NCBI RefSeq assembly: GCF_003385185.1
Contig: NZ_PQHZ01000032.1
Location: 1-64,000, forward strand
From: Amycolatopsis palatopharyngis
GTDB lineage: Bacteria > Actinomycetota > Actinomycetes > Mycobacteriales > Pseudonocardiaceae
Reading direction: 5' to 3'
Length of the DNA: 64,000 nucleotides
In this document: one piece after another, positions 1 through 8,607 of the stretch
How positions within the stretch are numbered: the stretch's first letter is position 1
Layout: the number at the start of each line of letters is the position of its first letter
Made by a program: the position numbers and the translations under genes
The notes under the pieces: generated by a model
Databases searched by the model: none
The model's input: only the letters and a program-made list of their open reading frames with translations
Told to the model about the DNA's origin: nothing

Positions 1-2
1 CC

Positions 3-1223
3 CCCGAGACGGGCCACGGCCACGGGCACGGACACGGGCACGGGCCCGCCCATCCCGTCTCCCGGCGCGTGCGGAACCTGCTGATCGCACTGCTCGTCCC
101 GGTCGCGATCGCGACCGTCGCGGGCGTGGCCCTGCTCTACCCATGGGGCGCTCCGGAGCCGGAAAGCGCGGTGACCTCCGGTGTGCCGGTCTCTGGCGAG
201 GTCACCGCCACCGCGGGCGGCGGTTGTCTCGCGCCCGGTCAGGTGCAGGTCGGCGAGCCGCCCGCCGGAGAGGCCGACCAATGCCTCACCGTCGACGTCC
301 GGATGACCGAGGGGGCCGCCGCCGGGCAGGTCATCCGCAAGGTCATGCCGATCGAGCCGAGCACGCCGCAGTTCGCGGTGGGCGACGAGGTGGTGTTGTC
401 CTTCTTCGGCGAGGACCCCACCGACCCCGAGTCCTATCAGCTACGCGACTTCCAGCGCGGGCTTCCGCTCGCGCTGCTGGCAGCGCTGTTCGCCGCCGCG
501 GTGATCGCACTCGGCCGGTGGCGTGGCCTCGCCGCGCTCGTCGCCCTCGGCCTCAGCTTCCTGGTGATCGTCTTCTTCATCCTGCCCGCCGTGCTCGCGG
601 GCGAGAATCCCCTGCTTGTCGCGATCGCCGGCGCCGGCCTGATCATGTTCGTCGCGCTCTACCTGACCCACGGGCTCTCGGCGCGCACGTCGGTGGCCGT
701 ACTGGGCACGATGGTCAGCCTCGCGCTCATCGGCGCGATCTCGGCCATCTTCTCCGCGGCCGCGAAACTCACCGGCCTCGACGAGGACACCTCCGTGCTG
801 ATCGCCTCGCTCGGGCACGGAATCGACGCGCGCGGCCTGTTGCTGGCCGGGGTCGTCATCGGTGCGCTCGGTGTACTGGACGACGTCACCGTCACGCAGA
901 CCAGCGCCGTATGGGAACTGCGCAGGGCCAACCCGGCACTGACCGCGCGCGAACTCTACGGCGCGGGGCTGCGAATCGGGCGGGACCACGTGGGTTCCGC
1001 GGTCAACACGCTGGTGATGGCATACGCGGGGGCCGCACTGCCGGTGCTGCTTGTGTCCGCACTGTCCGGTGTCGGCCTGGCACCGGTGCTTGGCGCACAG
1101 GACATCGCCCAGGAGATCGTTCGTACCCTCGCCGGCAGCATCGGCATCATCGCCGCGGTACCGATCACCACGATGCTGGCCGCGCTGATCGCGACCAGGG
1201 AGAAGATGCCCGCGCCGAACTAG
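3..1223 (+). CDS. YibE/F family membrane protein, 5' end cut by window edge
   Basis: The reading frame is open to the left edge, so the true start lies outside the window. A GTG at 69 is only an internal candidate. Upstream of it the frame encodes a His-Gly alternation (HGHGHGHGHG) followed by a basic stretch and the first membrane segment. An extracytoplasmic-type domain follows at roughly residues 30-125 of the GTG-started protein. After it come about seven hydrophobic segments with the pattern of YibE/F proteins, including the DDVTVTQTSA stretch. The family is thought to be an integral membrane transporter-like group; its substrate is unknown. The His-rich cytoplasmic tail could bind metal, which is inference. 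It converges on the next gene with 27 bp between stops. Confidence 0.85.
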   Translation, partial: PETGHGHGHGHGHGPAHPVSRRVRNLLIALLVPVAIATVAGVALLYPWGAPEPESAVTSGVPVSGEVTATAGGGCLAPGQVQVGEPPAGEADQCLTVDVRMTEGAAAGQVIRKVMPIEPSTPQFAVGDEVVLSFFGEDPTDPESYQLRDFQRGLPLALLAALFAAAVIALGRWRGLAALVALGLSFLVIVFFILPAVLAGENPLLVAIAGAGLIMFVALYLTHGLSARTSVAVLGTMVSLALIGAISAIFSAAAKLTGLDEDTSVLIASLGHGIDARGLLLAGVVIGALGVLDDVTVTQTSAVWELRRANPALTARELYGAGLRIGRDHVGSAVNTLVMAYAGAALPVLLVSALSGVGLAPVLGAQDIAQEIVRTLAGSIGIIAAVPITTMLAALIATREKMPAPN

Positions 1224-1250
1224 GCGGCGAACCGGCGGCCTCGACCCGGC

Positions 1251-1922
1251 CTACAGACTGGCCACGAACCGGCTGACGGCCTCCATGGTGAAGCGTTGCG
1301 CGAGTTTGCCCGAGGGAGCTGCCGAAGCCAGCCGGTAGAGGGGCCGATCGGGGGCGCCGTCCCCGCGCGCCTCCGAACGCAGTTGCGCGATCAGCAGTTC
1401 GGCGAACACCATCCCGTTGGCCTCCACGTTGTTGGCCAGCGCGTCGGCCAGCCTGCGCAGCACGAGCACACCGAGTTCCCGGCCACCCGTGCCGGAGTAC
1501 ACCGCGAGATCGATCTTCACGACCTTGCCCCGCTGCCCCGCGTTGACCAGCAGCGCCACCGTCCGGGTGCCTCGGACGTCGGTGACCAGCAGGTCGAGCC
1601 GCTGTGCCGCGACGAGATCGATCCGCCGGACACGCCAGGTCCGGACGAGCACGGATTTGCCCTCCAGCCAGACCTGCCTGCGAAGGTTGAACAGCACGAC
1701 GTACAGCAGCGGGAGCGCGATCACGGTCGCGGCGACGAGCCCCGCCACCTGGCCACCGATCAGTCCCACGATGCCGCCCGAAGCCGCGGCGAAGATCACC
1801 ACGCCGACCAGCCCCGAGTAGCCGCGGCGGCGCCGTGCCTGCGCGTTGTCGCCGTGCAGCGGGAGCCGCTCGGGTTCCGCGGGGGGCGTCGGCCCCGACG
1901 GCTCGCTCGTGGATTCGTTCAT
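1251..1922 (-). CDS. Hypothetical two-TM membrane protein
   Basis: This 223-residue protein starts at ATG 1922; longer in-frame extensions read as low-complexity non-coding sequence. A Pro/Glu-rich N-terminus of about 35 residues precedes two hydrophobic segments (about residues 38-78), then a soluble domain with alternating beta-like strands and a helical C-terminus. I do not recognise a named domain. It lies 88 bp downstream of the metallo-hydrolase on the same strand and may be cotranscribed with it. No function can be assigned. Confidence 0.7.
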   Translation of the reverse strand: MNESTSEPSGPTPPAEPERLPLHGDNAQARRRRGYSGLVGVVIFAAASGGIVGLIGGQVAGLVAATVIALPLLYVVLFNLRRQVWLEGKSVLVRTWRVRRIDLVAAQRLDLLVTDVRGTRTVALLVNAGQRGKVVKIDLAVYSGTGGRELGVLVLRRLADALANNVEANGMVFAELLIAQLRSEARGDGAPDRPLYRLASAAPSGKLAQRFTMEAVSRFVASL

Positions 1923-2010
1923 CTGTTGCTGGACCTGCCTCACTTCGCCCGGAAGTCCGGGTGAGTCGACCTTCACCTGTCGCGGGAACAACGGGATTCC
2001 TCGCGTTCGG

Positions 2011-2685
2011 TCACCCCGCCCGCGTTCCGGTGAGAAACGGGTTGCCTGCCCGTTCCCGGCCGATCGTGGTGCTCGGACCGTGTCCCGGCAGGACGACGGT
2101 CTCGTCGTCCAGCTGGAGAATCCGGTTGCGCAGCGAGGCCTCAAGCGCGGTCTGGTCCCCGCCGGGCAGATCCGTCCGCCCGACACCACTCGCGAACAGG
2201 GTGTCCCCCGTGAACGCCAGCTTGCCGCCCTCCGGTGTCACCAGCCGGAACAGGACTGATCCCCGCGTGTGCCCCGGGCAGTGGTCGACATCGATGTGCA
2301 GGCCGGCGAGTTCCACCTGCGCGGCACCGAGTTCGGCGACCCGCTCGGGCTCGGCCGACGGCACGGAGTCACCGAAAACCTGGGCCAGTTCCGGACCTAT
2401 CCCGGCGAGCGGGTCGGCGAGCAGCCCCCGGTCTGCGGGGTGAATCCAGACCGCGACTTCATGGGCGTCAGCCACCTCCGCCGCGGACCAGACGTGATCG
2501 AGGTGCCCGTGTGTGGCCAGAACTCCGGCCGGCGTCAAACTGTGCTCCCGCAAGGCCTCCTGGATCGCCGGAACGGCCCCCTCGCCCGGATCCACGATCA
2601 CGCACTGCCCACCCGCGCCGAGGGCGACCAGGTAGCAATTGGCCTGGAAGGCACCGGACGGGAATCCGATGACGAGCACCAGCAA
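2011..2685 (-). CDS. MBL-fold metallo-hydrolase (glyoxalase II-like)
   Basis: This 224-residue protein has the metallo-beta-lactamase zinc motif THGHLDH near residue 58. Further metal ligands are visible in CPGHTRGS and FTGDTLF, and a C-terminal LPGHGPST loop is present. Members hydrolyse thioesters such as S-lactoylglutathione or related thiol adducts; in actinomycetes the thiol may be mycothiol, which is inference. In M. tuberculosis the same type of gene (Rv2581c) sits beside the cyclophilin and rel genes, as here. It is divergent from the cyclophilin gene. The 289 bp between them holds no convincing gene. Confidence 0.85.
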   Translation of the reverse strand: MLVLVIGFPSGAFQANCYLVALGAGGQCVIVDPGEGAVPAIQEALREHSLTPAGVLATHGHLDHVWSAAEVADAHEVAVWIHPADRGLLADPLAGIGPELAQVFGDSVPSAEPERVAELGAAQVELAGLHIDVDHCPGHTRGSVLFRLVTPEGGKLAFTGDTLFASGVGRTDLPGGDQTALEASLRNRILQLDDETVVLPGHGPSTTIGRERAGNPFLTGTRAG

Positions 2686-2974
2686 GCCTCCTCGAGTAGT
2701 CGCCCAGCGTCGGCCGCTTCACCCTAGCGGGCATCCTGGCGCACCATGCGCACCCGTCGGACGCCGGTGAGCAGGACGACACCGCCCCTGTACCGAGTCC
2801 TAACAGGGGGTGCCAATAGACTGCCCGCACCCCAGCCGGGTGACACCGCGATCGGCTCGCCGGCCCAGTGGCCACGTGCGACGACGGACCGATGCGGTGC
2901 GGCCCGTCGGCGAGTGAGGCCATGGCGTCGAGGACGCCGAGGACGAGGACATCGAGGGAATCCGGGAGGGCACG

Positions 2975-3835
2975 GTGGCGACCAACCAGCAGCGCCGTGA
3001 GGCTGCGAAGCGCAAGCTCGACCGACAGCTGGCTCGGCGCGCGGAGCGAGCGAAGCGACGCAAGATCGTCGGTGTCGGCGTCACCGTCGGCGCCGTGGTG
3101 ATCGTCGCCGGGCTCGTCTTCTACCTGGCGACCAGGAACAGCGACGACGCCGCCGCACAGCCACCCGAAAGCTCCGCCAACGAGGAACCGGCTGTCGAGA
3201 TCCCGACAGAGCGGGCGCCGATGCCGGAGCGGCCGAAGCCGCTCGCCGACCCGGTGACCTGTGACTTCCCCAAGGACTCCCAGCCCGCCGCCAAGGACGC
3301 GAAGGTGCCCTCCGGCGAGGACGTCTCCGCCAGCGGCAAGGTCGAGGCCACGATCAAGACGACCGCGGGCGACATCCCGCTGACCCTGGACCGCGCGCTC
3401 GCGCCGTGCACCGTGCACAGCTTCGTCAGCCTGGCCGAGCAGGACTACTACGCGGGCACCTCGTGCCACCGGCTCGGGACGCAGGGCCTGCAGATGCTGC
3501 AGTGCGGCGACCCCAACGGCGACGGCTCCGGCGGTCCCGGCTACACCATCCCCGACGAGGCCTTCCCTGAGCTGAGCTACGGCCGGGGAGTGCTCGCCAT
3601 GGCCAAGAAGCAGACACCGAACAGCGGCGGCAGCCAGTTCTTCATGGTCTACGGTGACGCGGCCGGCCTGCCGCCGGACTACACTGTGTTCGGCAGCATC
3701 TCCGACGCCGGTCTCGAAGTACTCGACAAGGTCGCCAGGGACGGAATCGACGACTCCCAGGGGTCGGCGCTCGGCGACGGTACGGGCCCGCCGAAGACCC
3801 CCGTGGAGTTCACCGACGTGACCATCGGTTCCTGA
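2975..3835 (+). CDS. ppiB: Membrane-anchored cyclophilin-type peptidyl-prolyl isomerase
   Basis: This 286-residue protein catalyses prolyl cis-trans isomerisation and probably faces outside the membrane. It starts at GTG 2975 after a GGGAGGG ribosome site. Residues 1-30 are very basic, about 31-52 form one membrane segment, then a Pro/Glu-rich linker leads to the cyclophilin domain from about residue 120. The SGGSQFFMVYGD segment is the family core. The usual catalytic FHR region reads SCHRLGTQG, and Cys also occurs in LQCGDP, a variant common in actinobacterial secreted cyclophilins. It occupies the same place as Rv2582 next to rel. Confidence 0.88.
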   Translation: MATNQQRREAAKRKLDRQLARRAERAKRRKIVGVGVTVGAVVIVAGLVFYLATRNSDDAAAQPPESSANEEPAVEIPTERAPMPERPKPLADPVTCDFPKDSQPAAKDAKVPSGEDVSASGKVEATIKTTAGDIPLTLDRALAPCTVHSFVSLAEQDYYAGTSCHRLGTQGLQMLQCGDPNGDGSGGPGYTIPDEAFPELSYGRGVLAMAKKQTPNSGGSQFFMVYGDAAGLPPDYTVFGSISDAGLEVLDKVARDGIDDSQGSALGDGTGPPKTPVEFTDVTIGS

Positions 3836-3864
3836 CCGAGCCTGGCGGCGGCAGCAGGTAGCCC

Positions 3865-4656
3865 ATGTATCGCACCGAGGTCAACGGCCGTCCCGCGAAT
3901 GCGGAACAGCTCGCGATCCCGGCCGTGGTGAACTACGGCCACTTCACCTCGATGCAGGTACGCGATGGGGCGGTACGCGGACTGGCCGAGCACCTGCAGC
4001 GGCTCGCGGACAGCACACCGAAGCTGTTCGGCACCGAACTCGACACCACGCTGGTACGGGAGTATCTGCGCCACGCGGTAGCGGGCGAGGCTGCGGTGAC
4101 GGCCAGGGTCAGTGTCGTCTCGCCCGCCCCGTGGCCCGATCCCACCGTGCCTGTCGAGCCGGACATCCTGATCACACTGCGGGCCCCGAGCGAGTACGGC
4201 GGCAACGCCCTGCGGCTGCGCTCGGCCCGGTACGAGCGGGACTCACCCGAGGTCAAGCACGTCGGCACATTCGGGCTGATCCACCACGCCCGGGCCGCCA
4301 AGCTAGCCGGTTTCGACGACGCCCTGTTCGTCAGCCACGAGGGGCTCGTCTCGGAAGCCTCGATCTGGAACGTGGGCTTCTTCGACGGCAGCGGGGTGCT
4401 CTGGCCACAGGCACCGATGCTGGACGGCATCACCCAGCAACTGCTGCGCCGCGGGCTGGACCGGCTCGGAGTGCCCTCGCGGACCCATCCGGTCCCGCTG
4501 GCCGACGCACTCGATCAGCGCTCGGCGTTTCTCTGCAACTCGGGCACCCCCGGCAGGCCGATCGCCGGGATCGACGACACCGTTCTGACGGTGGACCCCG
4601 GCCTCACCGGGCTACTGGTGCAGGCCTACGAGACGAACCCGTTGGACGTGATCTGA
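3865..4656 (+). CDS. Aminotransferase class IV (PLP fold type IV) family protein
   Basis: This 263-residue protein belongs to the fold-type IV PLP family, which includes branched-chain aminotransferase and aminodeoxychorismate lyase. The likely Schiff-base lysine is in EVKHVGTFG (about residue 131). The EASIWNVGF segment (about residues 165-173) carries the conserved glutamate. The C-terminal CNSGTPGRPI resembles the cofactor phosphate-binding loop. It starts with ATG 29 bp after the cyclophilin stop and may be cotranscribed. The exact substrate cannot be read from the sequence; an ilvE or pabC assignment would be a guess. Confidence 0.8.
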   Translation: MYRTEVNGRPANAEQLAIPAVVNYGHFTSMQVRDGAVRGLAEHLQRLADSTPKLFGTELDTTLVREYLRHAVAGEAAVTARVSVVSPAPWPDPTVPVEPDILITLRAPSEYGGNALRLRSARYERDSPEVKHVGTFGLIHHARAAKLAGFDDALFVSHEGLVSEASIWNVGFFDGSGVLWPQAPMLDGITQQLLRRGLDRLGVPSRTHPVPLADALDQRSAFLCNSGTPGRPIAGIDDTVLTVDPGLTGLLVQAYETNPLDVI

Positions 4657-4686
4657 GCGGACGGCTGGGAACGGTGACCTCCGAGC

Positions 4687-5466
4687 TCAGCGATAGGTGA
4701 ACCGCGGGGCGCGCCGCTCCAGGAACGCGGCGACCCCCTCCGCGTAGTCCTCACCGTGGATGGCGTCCAGCCGGATCTGCTCGATCTCCTCGTCGCTGTC
4801 GGACTGGCCGGCCTGGATCTTCTCGATGATCCGGTTCATGCCGCGGATGGAGGCCTGCGAGCGCGAGTTCAGGGTGGCCGCGAAGTTCATCGTCGACTCC
4901 TCCAGCGTCCCGCTGGCGACCACGTCGTTGACCAGGCCGATCTCCCTGGCCCTCGCCGAGTCGACCAGCTGCCCGGACAGCAGGAAGTACCGCGCGTGGG
5001 CAGGACCGACGAGCGAGACCAGCTGCCGGGTGGAGATGAAGTCATAGACGATCCCCAGCTTCGCCGGGGTGATGCCGAAACGGGACCCCTCCTCGGCGAA
5101 CCGGAAGTCGCACGCCACCGCGACCTGGCAGCCGCCCCCGATGCAGTTGCCCTGGATCATCGCGATGCTGGGCTTGCGCATCCCGCTGAGCGCGGCGACG
5201 GCGGCATGCACGGCCTTGTCGTAGGTCGCGGCGCCCTCCGCGGAGGAACGCAGGTCCCGGAACTCGCTGATGTCCGCGCCTGCCGAGAAATTCGCTCCGG
5301 CACCGGTGATGATCAGCGCGGTGAGGCCGCTGTCGGCCTCTACCTCAGTGACGATCTCCTCGATCGCCGACCACATGCCGTGTGTGATCGCGTTCATCTT
5401 CTCCGGACGGGAGAAGGTCAGCCTGGCGATCTCGCCGTCCCGGACGAATTCGAGCCCATCGGTCAT
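4687..5466 (-). CDS. Enoyl-CoA hydratase/isomerase family protein
   Basis: This 259-residue crotonase-fold protein acts on acyl-CoA thioesters. The N-terminal substrate loop is ARLTFSRPEKMNAI, the first oxyanion-hole segment is GANFSAGADISEF, and the second is GNCIGGGCQVAVACD. The conserved E of EEGSRFGITPAKLGI follows. I chose ATG 5466; a GTG three codons upstream is also possible, and neither has a clear ribosome site. It converges on the aminotransferase gene and lies 20 bp downstream of rel. Whether it acts in beta-oxidation or another pathway is not visible here. Confidence 0.85.
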   Translation of the reverse strand: MTDGLEFVRDGEIARLTFSRPEKMNAITHGMWSAIEEIVTEVEADSGLTALIITGAGANFSAGADISEFRDLRSSAEGAATYDKAVHAAVAALSGMRKPSIAMIQGNCIGGGCQVAVACDFRFAEEGSRFGITPAKLGIVYDFISTRQLVSLVGPAHARYFLLSGQLVDSARAREIGLVNDVVASGTLEESTMNFAATLNSRSQASIRGMNRIIEKIQAGQSDSDEEIEQIRLDAIHGEDYAEGVAAFLERRAPRFTYR

Positions 5467-5496
5467 GGGTGGCACAGTACGGCCACCGTGGCGCCG

Positions 5497-7854
5497 TCAG
5501 GACGCGGACGTGACCCGGTACACGTCGTACACGCCCTCGACGTTGCGCACGACCTTGAGGACGTGCCCGAGATGCTTCGGATCGCCCATCTCGAAGGAGA
5601 AGCGGCTCACGGCCACGCGGTCCCGCGAGGTGGTGACCGAGGCGGACAGGATGTTCACCTTCTCGTCGGCGAGGACCTTCGTGACATCGGACAGCAGCCG
5701 GTGCCGGTCGAGCGCCTCCACCTGGATCGCCACCAGGAACACCGAGGACTCCGACGGGGCCCACTCCACCTCGACCAGCCGCTCCGGCTGGGTCTGCAGG
5801 TCGCCCGCGTTGGTGCAGTCGACTCGGTGCACGCTGACGCCACCGCCCCTGGTGACGAACCCCAGGATGTCGTCCCCAGGCACCGGTGTGCAACACCGCG
5901 CCAGCTTGGCCCACACATCGCCGGCACCCTTGACGACGACACCGACGTCGCCGGAGCCTCGGCGGCGGCTCACGGTGGACGGGGTGGAACGTTCGGCCAG
6001 CTCCTCCTCGGCCTCCTCGACCCCACCGATCAGGGCGACAAGGCGCTGCACCACGTGCTTCGCGCTGGTGTGGCCCTCCCCGACCGCAGCGTAGAGCGAG
6101 CTGATGTCGGTGTAGCGCAGTTCCGCGGCGAGCGCGCCCATCGAGTTCGCCGACACCAGGCGCTGCAGGGGCAGCCCGACCTTACGGACCTCCTTGGTGA
6201 TGGCCTCCTTGCCGGCCTCGATCGCCTCGTCCCTGCGCTCCTTGGCGAACCACTGACGGATCTTCGCCCGCGCCTTGGGCGAGCCGGCGAAGGACAGCCA
6301 GTCCCTGGACGGGCCCGCGCCCTCGGCCTTCGACGTGAAGACCTCGACGACCTCGCCGTTCTCCAGCTTGCGCTCCAGCGCGACCAGTCTGCCGTTGACC
6401 CGCGCACCGATGCAGCGGTGACCGACCTCGGTGTGCACGGCGTAGGCGAAGTCGACGGGCGTGGAGTCCACCGGAAGCGTGATCACGTCGCCCTTCGGCG
6501 TGAAGACGAAGATCTCCCTGCTGGCCAGCTCGTAGCGCAGCGACTCGAGGAACTCGCCCGGATCGGCCGCCTCTCGCTGCCAGTCCAGCAGCTGGCGCAT
6601 CCAGGCCATCTCGTCGACGTCGACGGCGTTGGCCGGGTTGTTGCCGTGGGTGCCCCTGCTCTCCTTGTACCGCCAGTGCGCGGCGATCCCGTACTCGGCC
6701 GTGCGGTGCATCTCGTGGGTGCGGATCTGCACCTCGAGGGGCTTACCGTCCGGGCCGATGACCGTGGTGTGCAGCGACTGGTAGACGCCGAAGCGCGGCT
6801 GGGCGATGTAGTCCTTGAACCGGCCCGGCATCGGCTGCCACAAGGCGTGCACGACGCCCATGGCGGCGTAGCAGTCGCGCAGGTCCTCGACGAGGATGCG
6901 GACGCCGACCAGGTCGTGGATGTCGTCGAGGTCGCGACCGCGGACGATCATCTTCTGGTGGATCGAGTAGTAGTGCTTGGGCCGTCCTTCGACCTTAGCG
7001 GTGATCCGGGAGCCGCCGAGGTGGCTGTTCAGTTCGCCGATGACCCAGCGCAGGTAGGTGTCGCGGGACGGGGCCCGGTCGGCGACGAGCCGGACGATCT
7101 CGTCGTACTTCTTCGGCTGCAGGATCGCGAAGGCCAGATCCTCCAGCTCCCACTTCACCGTGGCCATCCCCAGCCGGTGCGCCAGCGGGGCGAGCACCTC
7201 CAGGGTCTCCTTCGCCTTGCGCGCCTGCTTCTCCGGCGGCAGGAAACGCATGGTGCGCATGTTGTGCAGCCGGTCGGCGAGCTTGATCACCAGCACCCTG
7301 GGGTCCCTGGCCATCGCGATCACCATCTTGCGGATGGTCTCCGCCTCGGCCGCGGTGCCCAGTTTGACCTTGTCCAGCTTGGTGACGCCGTCGACGAGTT
7401 CGCCGACCTTGTCACCGAAGTCGGCCTTGAGCTTGTCCAGCGAGTACCCGGTGTCCTCGACGGTGTCGTGCAGCAGTGCCGCCACCAGGGTGGTGGTGTC
7501 CATACCGAGTTCGGCCAGGATCGTCGAGACGGCGAGCGGGTGGGTGATGTACGGGTCACCGGACTTGCGCCGCTGCTCGCGGTGCAGTTCCTCGGCCACG
7601 TCGTACGCCCGCTGCAGGAGGCCGAGGTCGGCGTTCGGGTGCAGCTCGCGGTGGACGGTGACCAGCGGCTCCAGCACCTGCTTCACCGACGCAGGACGCT
7701 GTGCGGTGATCCGCCGAGCCAGGCGGGCACGTACGCGCCGGGTGGCCGATGGTGCCCGGGTGGCGCTGCCGACCTGCGCGATACGCGCTGGAACGGCGGA
7801 GCGCCCGTCCGAATCGGGCTGGGCAGGCGCCCCGGGATCGAGCTCTTGGCTCAC
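5497..7854 (-). CDS. rel: Bifunctional (p)ppGpp synthetase/hydrolase Rel
   Basis: This 785-residue RelA/SpoT homologue makes and degrades the stringent-response alarmone (p)ppGpp. Domain order is an N-terminal HD hydrolase with YITHPLAVSTIL and HDTVEDTGY, a synthetase domain with RDLDDIHDLVGVRI and YQSLHTTVIGPDGKPLEVQI, a TGS domain with TPKGDVITLP and GHRCIGARVNG, then helical/zinc-finger and C-terminal ACT regions. The intact HD motif predicts a bifunctional enzyme. The start is GTG 7854, because GGAG lies 6 nt upstream; the GTG at 7860 abuts that site. Its place upstream of ech and downstream of apt/secDF matches mycobacterial order. Confidence 0.96.
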   Translation of the reverse strand: MSQELDPGAPAQPDSDGRSAVPARIAQVGSATRAPSATRRVRARLARRITAQRPASVKQVLEPLVTVHRELHPNADLGLLQRAYDVAEELHREQRRKSGDPYITHPLAVSTILAELGMDTTTLVAALLHDTVEDTGYSLDKLKADFGDKVGELVDGVTKLDKVKLGTAAEAETIRKMVIAMARDPRVLVIKLADRLHNMRTMRFLPPEKQARKAKETLEVLAPLAHRLGMATVKWELEDLAFAILQPKKYDEIVRLVADRAPSRDTYLRWVIGELNSHLGGSRITAKVEGRPKHYYSIHQKMIVRGRDLDDIHDLVGVRILVEDLRDCYAAMGVVHALWQPMPGRFKDYIAQPRFGVYQSLHTTVIGPDGKPLEVQIRTHEMHRTAEYGIAAHWRYKESRGTHGNNPANAVDVDEMAWMRQLLDWQREAADPGEFLESLRYELASREIFVFTPKGDVITLPVDSTPVDFAYAVHTEVGHRCIGARVNGRLVALERKLENGEVVEVFTSKAEGAGPSRDWLSFAGSPKARAKIRQWFAKERRDEAIEAGKEAITKEVRKVGLPLQRLVSANSMGALAAELRYTDISSLYAAVGEGHTSAKHVVQRLVALIGGVEEAEEELAERSTPSTVSRRRGSGDVGVVVKGAGDVWAKLARCCTPVPGDDILGFVTRGGGVSVHRVDCTNAGDLQTQPERLVEVEWAPSESSVFLVAIQVEALDRHRLLSDVTKVLADEKVNILSASVTTSRDRVAVSRFSFEMGDPKHLGHVLKVVRNVEGVYDVYRVTSAS

Positions 7855-8043
7855 CCGCACCTCCAGCTGGTTACCTGGTGTCTGAAACACCCAGCCTAAC
7901 CCCGGTGGAGTCGGGCCGTCGGCACGGGCGGTCAGGTGATCGCGACAGCCCGTCTCGAGGCACCGGTTCGGCGGGTCGGCTACCCGCTCACGGTGGCGTC
8001 GAGGGAGCCCCGCGCCCACCCCCGCACGGCGTGTCAGACCTCG

Positions 8044-8562
8044 TCAGAGGGTGCGCAGGGCGTGTACCGGCACGCCGGGCAGCCGGGCGCGGCCGCCGAG
8101 ACCGTCGAGTTCGAGCACCACCGACACTCCGCTGACCACCGCTCCCACCTTGTCCAGCAGCGCACGGGCGGCGGCCGCCGTACCCCCGGTGGCCAGCACG
8201 TCGTCGATCACAGCGACCCGTTGTCCCTGACGAACCGTCGCCGAGGGCAGTTCGAGTGTCTCGGTGCCGTACTCCAGTTCGTAGTCGATCCGGCCGGCGA
8301 CGGAGGGCAGTTTGCCCGGTTTGCGCACGAGCGCGACACCGAGCCCCCGCGCGTAACCGAGCGCGGCCGCCAGCAGGAACCCGCGGGCCTCCACAGCCGC
8401 CAGCAGATCCACGTCCGGATCGAGCGTGTCACCGAGCGCGTCGACCACCGCCGCGAAGGCAGGGGCGGAACCGAACAGTGGCGACAGGTCCCGGAACAGC
8501 ACCCCTGGCTCGGGAAAGTCCGGGACCGCGGCGATCAGGTCGAGAGCATCGCCGAGCCGCAT
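8044..8562 (-). CDS. apt: Adenine phosphoribosyltransferase
   Basis: This 172-residue enzyme condenses adenine with PRPP to AMP for purine salvage in the cytoplasm. The type I PRTase motif AVIDDVLATGGTAAAA (about residues 116-131) binds PRPP. The PDFPEPGVLFRDLSPLF segment near the N-terminus is typical of Apt. I chose ATG 8562 because GGAG sits 6 nt upstream; a GTG at 8598 lacks a ribosome site and would give 184 residues. It lies 45 bp after secF on the same strand, an order shared with mycobacteria (secF-Rv2585c-apt-relA, here without Rv2585c). Confidence 0.93.
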   Translation of the reverse strand: MRLGDALDLIAAVPDFPEPGVLFRDLSPLFGSAPAFAAVVDALGDTLDPDVDLLAAVEARGFLLAAALGYARGLGVALVRKPGKLPSVAGRIDYELEYGTETLELPSATVRQGQRVAVIDDVLATGGTAAAARALLDKVGAVVSGVSVVLELDGLGGRARLPGVPVHALRTL

Positions 8563-8607
8563 GGTTTTCTCCACCCCGGCGTCGTTCAGCTTCACCACGG
8601 GCCGCTG

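Noticed and set aside
4756..7899. A 1047-codon open frame on the plus strand opposite ech and rel
   Set aside because: It is antisense to two clear genes, reads as Arg/Gly/His/Asp-rich low complexity and has no domain. It is an artefact of high GC.
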